This document shows, one piece after another, positions 1 to 7,161 of a DNA stretch of 12,184 nucleotides (its first letter is position 1; each line of letters begins with the position of its first letter). The DNA comes from an uncultured Collinsella sp. Lineage in GTDB: Bacteria > Actinomycetota > Coriobacteriia > Coriobacteriales > Coriobacteriaceae. Location: assembly GCA_900555355.1 (NCBI GenBank), contig USKV01000022.1:1-12184 (forward strand). The letters are read 5' to 3'. Both the position numbers and the translations under genes were made by a program. The notes under the pieces are model-generated. The model was not told the origin of the DNA. It did not search any database and was given only the letters and a program-made list of their open reading frames with translations.

Positions 1-1094
1 GATGATGCCGCCGGCGAGCCGCAGGTTATCAAGGACGATTCCAAGATCATCTCGATTACGGATGAGTACGAGGCAGTCGACATCGATCTTGAGCCGGCGG
101 CGTCGTGGACGCTGCCTCTGGGTACGCTGCTTACTACTGCGACGGCGATTACGCCGCGGCGATGATGGCGCCCGCATCGGCATTGCACGCCAACACGCTC
201 GGTGTGCTCAACCTGGGCGATGGCTCGCTTACCACATTAATCGAGGATCCTGTCGAGGGCACGGGATATGCATTCTACGATGTCCGCGCCGGCGACGGCG
301 TATTCGCGTGGGTTGAGATGAACTTTGCCAATTCATCGTGGAAGCTCTACGCTCAAAATCTGTCGGGCGCTTCGCTCTCTGGCGATGTGGTTGAGCTCGA
401 TCGAGGCGGCAAGGACTATGATCCGCCCCTGTTTACGGCGTTCGGGTCATCAGTCATCTGGTATAAAATGCCTTCGACAGGCGGCAATAAAACGAGTAGT
501 GATTCGTTTTGCTATCGTCGCTCACTTGATGAATCCAAGGCCGAGACAATTTGGAAATCGACGGGCCGCTTTGCATCGGCTCCGCGCGCGAGCGACGGCA
601 TTTTGACCATCTCGCCGCGTGTCCGCAACGACGAGGGCGTCTACTACGGCATTACGGCAATCGATCTGACCGACGGCAACAACACCAAGCGTGCCCAGCT
701 GGTCCTCCCTTCGTCAGTTTCGCCTTTCGAGGCCGTGTATATGGGCGATACCTTCGTGTTTTCTATCGAGGCGGCCTATAGCGGCGTGGGCAGCCTGGGC
801 AATATGGGCACGTATATCGGTAATGAGGGAGGGCCGTACCTCTTTCTGTCACGCGAGCCGCTCGCATGTGCGGCTGGCAAGAAGAATAAATACCTTGTTA
901 AGGTACAGGCGTCGCATTTCCTGATCGACACCTCTGCCAAGACCTATGGCTCGCTGCTGTCGCCCGACCGAGCTTTGGAGTATGGCGATTATCCTGCTAC
1001 GGCGGGTAAATCGAACTCGTTCTTAACGTACGCAACGGTGCGTAACAGCCAGGGAATTCCCGAGACGGTTACCGCTCGCTTGTTCTCTCTTTAG
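1..1094 (+). CDS. C-terminal part of an unrecognised propeller-like protein, apparently frameshifted near base 107
   Basis: The gene enters from the left edge, so its N-terminus is not visible. From base 1 a plausible acidic protein is read in frame 1 (DDAAGEPQVIKDDSKIISIT...). From about 93 to 108 the sensible protein continues in frame 3 (DAASGYAAYYCDGDY...) and runs to the TAG at 1092-1094. The frame-3 ORF alone could start at GTG 105, but it has no ribosome binding site and the upstream frame-1 protein joins it smoothly (EPAAS-W-DAASGYAAYY) if one G is restored in the GG of the TGG codon at 106-108. The remaining ~330 residues alternate short hydrophobic strands with Gly/Asp/Ser turns (GDGVFAWVEM, GSSVIWYKM, GDTFVFSIE), as in WD- or TolB-like beta-propellers. 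No catalytic motif is seen. It is either a recent pseudogene or a one-base sequence error. Function unknown. Confidence 0.6.
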
Positions 1095-1153
1095 TCTCCG
1101 AGGGGTTAAAAAGGGCTCGACAGGGGAATAAGCGCGTTGTGACTATGAGTACC

Positions 1154-1192
1154 GCCCGCCGAGCTATCGCACCCATGCGATACCCGGTGGGC
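1154..1192. promoter_or_regulatory. two-tier hairpin in the leader of the two-component operon
   Basis: The outer arm GCCCGCCG (1154-1161) pairs with 1185-1192 with one G-T wobble. The inner arm TATCGCA (1165-1171) pairs perfectly with TGCGATA (1176-1182) around a CCCA loop. No T-run follows on the + strand, so it is not a standard intrinsic terminator for the upstream gene. It may be a T-less terminator or a structured leader. The rest of the 1095-1247 gap holds no other clear feature apart from the strong AGGGGGG ribosome binding site at 1234-1240. Confidence 0.45.
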
Positions 1193-1247
1193 TCAGGTGC
1201 GTTAAAATGAGCTTGTTCTTAGCTAATTGAGACAGGGGGGCCGTGTT

Positions 1248-1970
1248 ATGGCTTCAGATGCAAAAAAGATTCTGCTGGTCGAGGATGAGAAGGCAATCCG
1301 TGACGCTGTCGCTGCCTATCTCGAGCGCGAGGGCTATTGGGTTGTGGGCGTGGGCGACGGCCAGTCCGCTATCGAGGAGTTCGAGAAGCATCAGTTCGAC
1401 CTGGTCGTGCTCGACCTCATGCTCCCCAAGATTCCCGGCGAGCGCGTTTGCCGCACCATTCGCGACACCTCGGATGTCCCCATCATTATGCTGACGGCCA
1501 AGGGCGAGATCGAGGACCGTATTATCGGCCTCGAGCTCGGTGCCGACGACTATCTGATCAAGCCGTTCTCGCCGCGCGAACTTGTCGCGCGCGTGCGCGC
1601 CTTGTTCCGCCGTGCCCACCAGGCCGATGAGCCGGCCGTCGAGGTGCTCGACTTTGGCGATCTGGTCATTGACATCTCGGGCCACAAGATTTTGGTCGAG
1701 GGCAAGGAAGTCGACCTGACGGCTTCCGAGTTCAAGCTGCTCACCACGCTTGCCCGTCACCCCGGCCGCGTCTACAACCGCATGGAGCTGGTCGAGAAGG
1801 TGCTCGGCTACGACTTTGAGGGTTACGAGCGCACCATCGACAGCCACGTGAAGAACCTTCGCGCCAAGCTGGGCGACGACCCCAAGAAGCCCAAGTGGCT
1901 CTACACCGTCCACGGTGTCGGCTACCGCTTCGAGGCTCCGACCAAGACCGATAAGTCGGACGAGAAATAA
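1248..1970 (+). CDS. OmpR/PhoB-family response regulator
   Basis: A 240-aa two-domain transcription regulator with the usual family length. The receiver domain (about residues 6-125) has the acidic pair E12/D13, phospho-acceptor D56 in LVVLDLMLP, T83 and K105 in the YLIKPF motif. The C-terminal winged helix (about 140-232) carries the typical LTASEFKLL, RVYNRMELVEKVLGYD and DSHVKNLRAKLGDD segments and ends in YTVHGVGYRFE. It is phosphorylated by a partner kinase and binds promoter DNA as a dimer. I chose ATG 1248 because AGGGGGG at 1234-1240 sits 7 nt upstream; a TTG at 1227 would lie before this site. The histidine kinase starts 12 nt after its stop, so the two genes form an operon. The signal and regulon cannot be read from the sequence; PhoP, WalR, MtrA and RegX are comparable family members. 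Confidence 0.95.
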   Translation: MASDAKKILLVEDEKAIRDAVAAYLEREGYWVVGVGDGQSAIEEFEKHQFDLVVLDLMLPKIPGERVCRTIRDTSDVPIIMLTAKGEIEDRIIGLELGADDYLIKPFSPRELVARVRALFRRAHQADEPAVEVLDFGDLVIDISGHKILVEGKEVDLTASEFKLLTTLARHPGRVYNRMELVEKVLGYDFEGYERTIDSHVKNLRAKLGDDPKKPKWLYTVHGVGYRFEAPTKTDKSDEK

Positions 1971-1982
1971 AGGAAATCACAT

Positions 1983-3548
1983 ATGACACCTGCGCGCTTT
2001 GAAATCGGGCAAAAGCATAAGCAGGAGAACGAGGCGGGTTCCAAGGCTAGTTGGAACACGCCTCGTTCCGATTCACGGCCGACGATGAGCTATCCCTCGC
2101 GCATGGCCCTGGCTTTTGCCCTGACATCGCTCATGACGGTATTGGTGCTGGTGGGCGTAGTCTCCGTTGTATGGGGCACGGTTTTTACGGATTACACACG
2201 CTCCAATATTGTCGAAATCGCCAATTCCGCTGCCGAAAAGTTGGCAACGTCATATGAGGAAAACGGTTCTTGGACCGCGGGGGAGCTGCGTACGGTCGCG
2301 ACATCGAGCTTGGTGTCCGACGATCTTGGTATGCAGGTCGTCAATAAAAAGGGCGTCATCGTCTACGACGACTCGTGGCCCTCGGCAAGCGCTACTGCCG
2401 ATGTACGCGAAAATCAGGCGACGACCGACGATGCGAGCGGAAAGAGGGCATCGCACAGCCCAGTCTCGTCTGCTCCCACCGATTCCAATAGTGTTGCCAA
2501 CGTTGAGATCGTGACGTCCTCCGGCGAGCACGTGGGTCAGGTCAAATTGTGGGCGGTTGGCTCCGATGCCCTGCTCACCAGGGCAGACTCGGCATTCAGA
2601 GAGAAGACCTTTAACGCCATGGCCCTTGCCGCGGTTGTGGCCGTCTGCATCTCGGTCGTTATCGGAGCGCTTGTGTCGCGCATGCTTACCAAGCCGATTC
2701 ATCGAATTACGAGCACGGCCAAGCAGATTCGTGATGGAGACCTGTCCGCTCGTACGGGTTTGCGCGGCGATGATGAGATCGATCAGCTGGGAGAGACCTT
2801 CGACGAGATGGCCACCTCACTCGAGAAGGACATGAAGCACGAGAAGCGCCTGACCTCTGATGTTGCCCACGAGCTGCGCACGCCGCTCATGGCCATGCTT
2901 GCAACGGTCGAGGCCATGCAAGACGGTGTGTATCCCACCGATGACGAACACCTGGAAACGGTCGCATCCGAGACGCGTCGTCTGGCCCGTCTGGTGCAGC
3001 AGATGCTCGACCTGTCGCGCATGGAAAACAGTACCGCGCCACTCAACCTGGAGCCGGTGGATATGGTGCCGTTTGTGCGCTCGATTGTGAATGGCCAGGA
3101 GCGCTTGTTTGCCGACCGTGACCTGCGTTTGCGCTTTGCAGATGAGACGCAGGGCCACGATGACGTTGTCGAGGCGGATCCCGACATGATCACGCAATGC
3201 GTCATCAACCTCATGAGTAATGCCATGCGCTATACCCCCGAGGGCGGATGGGTCGTGGTGTCGGTGCTCAGTGACCGTAAACATGTCGATATTGCGGTCT
3301 CGGACACGGGCATTGGAATCGCCAAGGAAGACCTGTCGCGTATTTTCGGACGTTTTTGGCGTGCCGACGCCAGTCGCGCCCGCGAGGCGGGCGGCCTGGG
3401 CGTGGGCCTCGCCGTGACCAAGCAGATTGTCGAGCGTCATCATGGCTACATATCCGTGGAGTCGGAGCTTGGAAAGGGTACGACTTTTACGATTCATCTG
3501 CCTCGCGAGCACACGGCGGACGCGGCATCTACTACAATGGAGCACTAG
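1983..3548 (+). CDS. membrane sensor histidine kinase of the two-component pair
   Basis: A 521-aa HisKA-type kinase. A cytoplasmic tail of about 40 residues is followed by membrane helix 1 (about 41-68), an extracellular sensor region (about 69-208) with a Ser/Asp-rich insert at 132-170, and membrane helix 2 (about 211-233). Next come HAMP (234-285) and HisKA with the phosphorylated H296 in TSDVAHELRTP. The ATPase domain has an N box around N409/N413, G1 DTGIGI at 441-446, an F box FGRFWRAD, and G2 GGLGVGLA at 470-477. All residues needed for autophosphorylation are present. It should phosphorylate D56 of the regulator encoded just upstream. AGG at 1971-1973 provides a modest ribosome binding site for ATG 1983; the in-frame ATGs at 2085 and 2103 lack one. 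The sensor region matches no ligand-binding domain I recognise, so the stimulus is unknown. Confidence 0.93.
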   Translation: MTPARFEIGQKHKQENEAGSKASWNTPRSDSRPTMSYPSRMALAFALTSLMTVLVLVGVVSVVWGTVFTDYTRSNIVEIANSAAEKLATSYEENGSWTAGELRTVATSSLVSDDLGMQVVNKKGVIVYDDSWPSASATADVRENQATTDDASGKRASHSPVSSAPTDSNSVANVEIVTSSGEHVGQVKLWAVGSDALLTRADSAFREKTFNAMALAAVVAVCISVVIGALVSRMLTKPIHRITSTAKQIRDGDLSARTGLRGDDEIDQLGETFDEMATSLEKDMKHEKRLTSDVAHELRTPLMAMLATVEAMQDGVYPTDDEHLETVASETRRLARLVQQMLDLSRMENSTAPLNLEPVDMVPFVRSIVNGQERLFADRDLRLRFADETQGHDDVVEADPDMITQCVINLMSNAMRYTPEGGWVVVSVLSDRKHVDIAVSDTGIGIAKEDLSRIFGRFWRADASRAREAGGLGVGLAVTKQIVERHHGYISVESELGKGTTFTIHLPREHTADAASTTMEH

Positions 3549-3607
3549 CTTTTCGCTATTCGGTGAAGGAGGGGTTTCGTCCCTGCCGCTCCGAGTTTGC
3601 GAAAACG

Positions 3608-3625
3608 TGCGGGGAAGAACCCGCA
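3608..3625. promoter_or_regulatory. small hairpin between the kinase gene and purC
   Basis: TGCGGG (3608-3613) pairs with CCCGCA (3620-3625) around a GAAGAA loop, inside the 109-nt gap before purC. Only a weak T-rich stretch follows (3626-3640), so it is at best a weak terminator. No purine riboswitch core is recognisable. purC may have its own promoter in this gap or be read through from the kinase gene. Confidence 0.3.
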
Positions 3626-3657
3626 TTACTGTCGTATTTAGGTAAGGAGTGACTCAC

Positions 3658-4545
3658 GTGACAACGATGGAGCGTCGTCCGGATTCCCGTGGCAAGGTTC
3701 GTGATATCTATGATGCCGGTGAAAACCTGCTGATGGTCGCCACCGACCGCATTTCTGCGTTCGACTTCATTCTCCCCGACGAGATTCCGTTTAAGGGAGA
3801 GGTGCTCAACCGCATCTCGGCATTCTGGTTCGATAAGTTTGCCGACATCGTTCCCAACCACCTCGTCTCCATCGACCCGGCGGATTTCCCCGAGGAGTTT
3901 GCCGAGTATCGTGACTACCTCGCAGGCCGCGCCATGCTGGTCAAGAAGGCCCAGACGATTCCTATCGAGTGCATCGTCCGCGGCTATCTGACCGGTTCGG
4001 GCAAGAAGACCTATGACGAGAACGGCACCGTCTGCGGCATTCAGCTGCCTGAGGGTCTGACCGAGGCCTCCAAGCTTCCCGAGCCGCTGTTCACGCCGTC
4101 CACGAAGGCCGAGATCGGCGACCACGACGAGAACATTTCGTTCGAGCGTTGCTGCGAGATCGTGGGTGAGGATATCGCCACGCAGATTCGCGACCTGTCC
4201 CTCAAGATTTACAAGGCCGCTGCCGAGTATGCCGCGACTCGAGGCATCATCATCGCCGACACCAAGTTCGAGTTCGGTGTCATCGATGGCAAGGTTACGC
4301 TGATCGACGAGTGCCTAACGCCCGACTCCAGCCGTTTCTGGCCCGCTGCCAGCTACGAGGAGGGCAAGATTCAGCCTAGCTACGACAAACAATTCGTCCG
4401 CAATTGGCTCAAAGCCAACTGGGATATGACGGGGGAGACCCCGCACCTGCCCGCCGAGGTCATCGATGGCACGTCCGAGCGCTATCGCGAGGCCTTCCAG
4501 ATCATCACGGGCTCCCAGTTCACAAGCATGAAGGAGAACGCATAA
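3658..4545 (+). CDS. purC: phosphoribosylaminoimidazole-succinocarboxamide synthase (SAICAR synthetase)
   Basis: Catalyses the ATP-dependent joining of CAIR and aspartate to make SAICAR, a step of de novo purine synthesis in the cytoplasm. The 295-aa product fits the longer bacterial and yeast Ade1-like form. Visible signatures are SRGKVRDIYD with DRISAFDF near the N-terminus (nucleotide-binding strand region), IECIVRGYLTGSGKK (family signature 1) and LIDECLTPDSSRFW (family signature 2, substrate binding). I placed the start at GTG 3658 because AAGGAG at 3644-3649 lies 8 nt upstream; an earlier in-frame GTG at 3649 overlaps that ribosome binding site, and ATG 3667 is too far from it. The next gene begins immediately at the stop codon, so the two are probably co-transcribed. 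No other purine gene is in the window. Confidence 0.96.
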   Translation: MTTMERRPDSRGKVRDIYDAGENLLMVATDRISAFDFILPDEIPFKGEVLNRISAFWFDKFADIVPNHLVSIDPADFPEEFAEYRDYLAGRAMLVKKAQTIPIECIVRGYLTGSGKKTYDENGTVCGIQLPEGLTEASKLPEPLFTPSTKAEIGDHDENISFERCCEIVGEDIATQIRDLSLKIYKAAAEYAATRGIIIADTKFEFGVIDGKVTLIDECLTPDSSRFWPAASYEEGKIQPSYDKQFVRNWLKANWDMTGETPHLPAEVIDGTSERYREAFQIITGSQFTSMKENA

Positions 4546-5121
4546 GTGAGTACCCGTAGCGCCACGAACAAGCGCACGCAATCCCACGAAGTTACCGGGG
4601 TTGCGCGCAAGTCCGCCGCATCTGCTAAGCCCGCTCGCCAGGCAGCGAGCTCCGTTCGCGTCGTGCCGGCTTCGTCTAAGGCACGCCGCAAAGAGCTCGA
4701 GAAGGGTGAAAACCTGGAAGGCCTTTCCAAGGAGGAGAAGCGCGCCCGCAAGGCCAAGCAGCGTGCTCGCGAGGATCGTATCTATACGGTGTCGAATATC
4801 CTCCTTAAGCAGGATGAGGACTACACCAAGCGCCGCCGTATCTGGTGGGCCGTGCTCGCCATCGGCATGGTACTCGTCGTGGCAATTTGGGCTTCGCTCT
4901 ACTTCGCTCCCGGCGGCACGGTGTCCAGTCCCGTCCAGATGGTCGGCATCGTTTTGTCCTATGTCATCATTCTGGGTGACTTTATCTACGACTTCGTTCG
5001 TATTCGTCCCCTGCGCAACATGTACCGCACGCAGGCCGAGGGCATGTCCGAGAACAAGCTCAACGCTCTTATCGAGCGCGCGGCTGCCGAGGAGGACAAG
5101 AAGGACTCCAAGAAGAAGTAG
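4546..5121 (+). CDS. small two-helix membrane protein with a basic N-terminus, function unknown
   Basis: 191 residues starting at a GTG directly after the purC TAA, with AAGGAG at 4531-4536 inside the end of purC. This arrangement indicates translational coupling. The first ~98 residues are Lys/Arg/Ala/Ser-rich and probably disordered or helical (SKEEKRARKAKQRARED). Two hydrophobic helices follow, at about 99-121 (WWAVLAIGMVLVVAIW...) and 130-151 (VQMVGIVLSYVIILGDFIY). The C-terminal tail is charged and ends in a Lys run. There is no signal peptide and no enzymatic motif. By the positive-inside rule both ends should be cytoplasmic, with a short external loop (APGGTVSS). I do not recognise the family; it may be a lineage-specific conserved protein. 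Coupling to purC need not mean a role in purine synthesis. Confidence 0.85.
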   Translation: MSTRSATNKRTQSHEVTGVARKSAASAKPARQAASSVRVVPASSKARRKELEKGENLEGLSKEEKRARKAKQRAREDRIYTVSNILLKQDEDYTKRRRIWWAVLAIGMVLVVAIWASLYFAPGGTVSSPVQMVGIVLSYVIILGDFIYDFVRIRPLRNMYRTQAEGMSENKLNALIERAAAEEDKKDSKKK

Positions 5122-5151
5122 CGTTTGTATTCATACATATCGCTAAGATAT

Positions 5152-5182
5152 AAGGCGCGTCGTTTTAGCGGCGCGCCTTTTT
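5152..5182 (+). terminator. intrinsic terminator after the purC operon
   Basis: AAGGCGCG (5152-5159) pairs with CGCGCCTT (5172-5179) around a 12-nt loop and runs into five T (5178-5182). It closes the purC/membrane-protein operon 30 nt after the stop and separates it from the aminopeptidase gene. Confidence 0.9.
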
Positions 5183-5210
5183 ACTGTTCTATAGATAGAT
5201 GGAGTGGCAT

Positions 5211-6491
5211 ATGATTCGAGCTGCCCTGACGGTCGAAGAAGCTCTGGAGGGCATGAAGGCCCTGGAGCCCAAGATTAAAAACTATGCGCTCCTGGTTGTC
5301 CGCAAGGGCGTAAACGTTAAGCCCGGCCAGGAAGTCGTCGTTCAGTCTCCGGTTGAGTGCGCGCCGTTTGCGCGCGTGGTGGTCGCGGAGGCCTATGCTG
5401 CCGGCGCCGGCCACGTGACGGTCATCTGGGCCGATGATGCCGTGACGAGGCTCACGTACGAGCATGTCGAGAAAAGCTATTTTGAGCAGACGCCCGAGTG
5501 GAAGCGCCTGCAACTGGATTCCCTGACCCAGGACGGTGCCTGCTTTATCTTTATCGAGGGTGCGGACCCCGCCGCCCTTAAGGGCATCGATCCCGCTAAG
5601 CCCGCTGCAGCTTCTAAGGCAAAGAACACGCAGTGTAAAGTTTTCCGCCGTGGACTGGATTACAACATCAATCCGTGGTGCATCGCCGGCGCTCCGGTCG
5701 TGGCTTGGGCGCGCGAGGTGTTCCCGGGAGACGCCGATGAGGTTGCAATCTATAAGCTGTGGAATGCGATTCTGCACACCGCTCGTGCCGATGGCCAGGA
5801 CCCGGAGAGCGACTGGGAACTCCATGACGCCGCATTCGAAAAGAACTTGCGCTTCCTGAACGACAATCGTTTTGACCGCCTACATTACACCGCGGCAAAT
5901 GGAACCGATCTGACGATTGGCATGACGAAGGGTCACGAGTGGGCCGGCGGCAAGGGTAAGACGCCCGATGGACACCCCTTCTTCCCCAACATCCCCACCG
6001 AGGAGGTCTTCACCTCGCCTGATCGTATGCGTGCCGACGGTATCGTGTATTCGGCTATGCCGCTCATTCACCACGGTAACAAGGTTGACGATTTTTGGAT
6101 TAAGTTCAAGGCCGGCCGCGTAGTGGACTACGATGCCCGTGTGGGCAAGGCAACGCTTGCGAGCATTATTGACACCGATGAAGGTGCCGCTCATCTGGGC
6201 GAGGTCGCGCTCATTTCCAAGAACACTCCGATCCGCGAAAGCGGCGTTCTGTTCTATGACACGCTCTATGACGAGAACGCTAGCTGCCATCTCGCGCTAG
6301 GTGTCGGTTTCCCCGAATGCATCGAGGGTGGGTACGACATGTCCAAGGAAGAGCTCCTGGAGCATGGCGTTAACGTCTCGAGCACGCACGTCGATTTTAT
6401 GATCGGCACGGACGACATCGATATTAAGGGCATTACGCCTGATGGACGTGAAGTTGTGATTTTCCAGAACGGCCAATGGAGTTGGGAATAG
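5211..6491 (+). CDS. M29-family metallo-aminopeptidase (AmpS/PepS/AmpT type)
   Basis: A cytosolic enzyme that removes N-terminal residues from peptides using two divalent metal ions. 426 residues, about the family length. The N-terminal lobe has the NVKPGQEVVVQSPVECAPF segment. The C-terminal lobe holds the expected metal-site series: E265 in IPTEEVFTSP, E331 in AHLGEVALI, H360 in DENASCHLALG, and H393/D395 in STHVDFMIG. By spacing from published family members as I remember them, the position of the conserved catalytic Tyr (7 after the metal His) is Phe367 here. I chose ATG 5211 because GGAG at 5201-5204 lies 6 nt upstream; ATG 5199 is in frame but overlaps that site. It follows a terminator, so it has its own promoter, possibly using TATAGA at 5190-5195, although that would give a very short leader. 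Its 3' end overlaps the tRNA-Lys promoter. Confidence 0.93.
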   Translation: MIRAALTVEEALEGMKALEPKIKNYALLVVRKGVNVKPGQEVVVQSPVECAPFARVVVAEAYAAGAGHVTVIWADDAVTRLTYEHVEKSYFEQTPEWKRLQLDSLTQDGACFIFIEGADPAALKGIDPAKPAAASKAKNTQCKVFRRGLDYNINPWCIAGAPVVAWAREVFPGDADEVAIYKLWNAILHTARADGQDPESDWELHDAAFEKNLRFLNDNRFDRLHYTAANGTDLTIGMTKGHEWAGGKGKTPDGHPFFPNIPTEEVFTSPDRMRADGIVYSAMPLIHHGNKVDDFWIKFKAGRVVDYDARVGKATLASIIDTDEGAAHLGEVALISKNTPIRESGVLFYDTLYDENASCHLALGVGFPECIEGGYDMSKEELLEHGVNVSSTHVDFMIGTDDIDIKGITPDGREVVIFQNGQWSWE

Positions 6492-6510
6492 TCCCAGACC
6501 GTGGTACAAT
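6482..6510 (+). promoter_or_regulatory. promoter of tRNA-Lys
   Basis: A -35 box TTGGGA (6482-6487) and a -10 box TACAAT (6505-6510) are separated by exactly 17 bp. The -10 box ends 9 nt before the tRNA. The -35 box lies within the last codons of the aminopeptidase gene. Confidence 0.75.
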
Positions 6511-6519
6511 GCCACCCGC

Positions 6520-6595
6520 GGGCCGTTAGCTCAGCTGGCAGAGCAGGGGACTTTTAATCCCAAGGTCCAGGGTTCGAACCCCTGACGGCCCACCA
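6520..6595 (+). tRNA. tRNA-Lys (anticodon TTT), CCA encoded; integration target
   Basis: A complete cloverleaf: acceptor GGGCCGT (6520-6526) with ACGGCCC (6585-6591), D arm GCTC/GAGC, anticodon loop CTTTTAA with TTT at 6553-6555, T arm CAGGG-TTCGAAC-CCCTG, discriminator A and encoded CCA at 6593-6595. The outermost anticodon-stem pair is a G-A mismatch. The 3' half from base 6551 onward is duplicated at 10560 because an element integrated here and supplied it, so the gene stays functional. Confidence 0.97.
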
Positions 6596-6598
6596 TAG
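6551..6598. other. attL core: 48-bp identity with the right end of the element
   Basis: Starts at the first base of the anticodon loop and ends three bases after the CCA. It is identical to 10560-10607; the flanking bases differ on both sides (A/G before, T/A after). The left boundary in the anticodon loop fits strand exchange within that loop by a tyrosine integrase. Confidence 0.93.
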
Positions 6599-6605
6599 TT
6601 TACGC

Positions 6606-6637
6606 AGGTCAGAGACGGTGTCGTCTCTGACCTTTTT
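6606..6637 (+). terminator. strong intrinsic terminator supplied by the element for tRNA-Lys
   Basis: A perfect 12-bp stem: AGGTCAGAGACG (6606-6617) pairs with 6622-6633 around a GTGT loop, ending in five T (6633-6637). It lies 10 nt past the tRNA CCA. The chromosomal terminator was displaced to 10613-10644 by the insertion, so the element replaces it. Confidence 0.92.
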
Positions 6638-6643
6638 CTTTGC

Positions 6644-6672
6644 GTACCCCGCGAGTACCCAAAACGGTACCC
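6644..6672. promoter_or_regulatory. left integrase arm-type sites, three GTACCC repeats
   Basis: GTACCC at 6644, 6655 and 6667, same orientation, spaced 11 and 12 bp, about one helical turn apart. The matching trio at the other end (10422, 10433, 10445) has the same spacing. Direct repeats in the arms near att cores are typical binding sites for the N-terminal domain of tyrosine integrases. Confidence 0.7.
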
Positions 6673-6734
6673 CTCAAATCACGTGGATTCCATAATTCTG
6701 GCCTGTCCTTAGAGGGACATAGCGTCCCGATGGT

Positions 6735-6776
6735 CGGATGGATGGATCGTTGTTGATGCATCTGTCCATCCGTCCG
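6735..6776. repeat. 12-bp inverted repeat in the left noncoding arm
   Basis: CGGATGGATGGA (6735-6746) pairs with 6765-6776 with one G-T wobble across an 18-nt loop. No T-run follows in either direction, so this is not a terminator. Part of the origin-like noncoding region between attL and the operon. Confidence 0.5.
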
Positions 6777-6808
6777 AAGGGGCAGGGGGACGGCCCGAGT
6801 GAGTGCGA

Positions 6809-6880
6809 GCGTTCTGCGCGCTTTCGACAGCCGTAGGGGCTCCATACCTAGCCCCAGGCTGTCGGAAGGGCGTTGAACGC
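6809..6880. other. large compound hairpin in the element's noncoding region
   Basis: Three nested tiers: GCGTTC (6809-6814) with GAACGC (6875-6880), CTTTCGACAGCC (6821-6832) with 6857-6868 (one wobble), and GGGGCT (6836-6841) with AGCCCC (6850-6855) around an 8-nt loop. There is no open reading frame of note and no T-run. It could be a structured RNA, a single-strand replication origin or a protein-binding cruciform next to the iterons. Confidence 0.55.
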
Positions 6881-6942
6881 GAGCCTTGAGCGCGGGTATG
6901 CCGGTGTGGCGTAATGAGCGGTCGTTGATGCACCGAAGCCCT

Positions 6943-6974
6943 ATATCTATTACTTATTTATTTATATATAAATG
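6943..6974. other. AT-rich stretch beside the iterons, possible unwinding element
   Basis: About 30 bp almost free of G and C (CTATTACTTATTTATTTATA and following), unlike the GC-rich surroundings, ending just before the first iteron at 6979. AT-rich segments next to iterons commonly serve as the melting site in iteron-type origins. Confidence 0.5.
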
Positions 6975-6978
6975 GAAT

Positions 6979-7161
6979 GTAACTTGACGTTACACCTGCG
7001 GCGCTTCTACCTGCGGTTCGAGACGCTTGAATGCCCCCTTTTGAAGGGTGGGTTAAATGTAACCTCAAGTTACACATGTGTAACCTCACGTTACAGGAAG
7101 TGTAACTTCAAGTTACAGAAGATGTAACGTCACGTTACAGGCTGGTGTAACCTCACGTTAC
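6979..7161. repeat. six palindromic 15-bp iterons, candidate origin of replication
   Basis: GTAAC-N5-GTTAC units at 6979-6993, 7059-7073, 7080-7094, 7102-7116, 7124-7138 and 7147-7161. Each is flanked by T and A, giving TGTAACnTnAnGTTACA. The last five start 21, 22, 22 and 23 bp apart, two helical turns, so all sites face the same side of the DNA. Each unit is itself a 5-bp inverted repeat, suggesting a dimeric DNA-binding protein, plausibly one of the two winged-helix-like proteins of the adjacent operon. They could alternatively be operators or partition sites. Confidence 0.85.

Noticed and set aside
93..125. Programmed -1 ribosomal frameshift in the first gene
   Set aside because: The shift direction would fit, but no slippery heptamer exists in the overlap. 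Mutation or sequence error is simpler.
1254..1913. A 219-codon minus-strand ORF opposite the response regulator
   Set aside because: It mirrors the codon structure of the well-supported regulator gene and has no family features; the same applies to the long minus-strand ORFs opposite the kinase, purC and aminopeptidase genes.
3549..3657. Purine riboswitch before purC
   Set aside because: The gap has one 6-bp hairpin but no three-way junction or conserved loop sequences of the purine aptamer.
7059..7161. CRISPR-like regular repeats
   Set aside because: The units are 15 bp palindromes separated by only 6-8 bp, with no spacer-sized unique sequence and no cas gene. They fit iterons.
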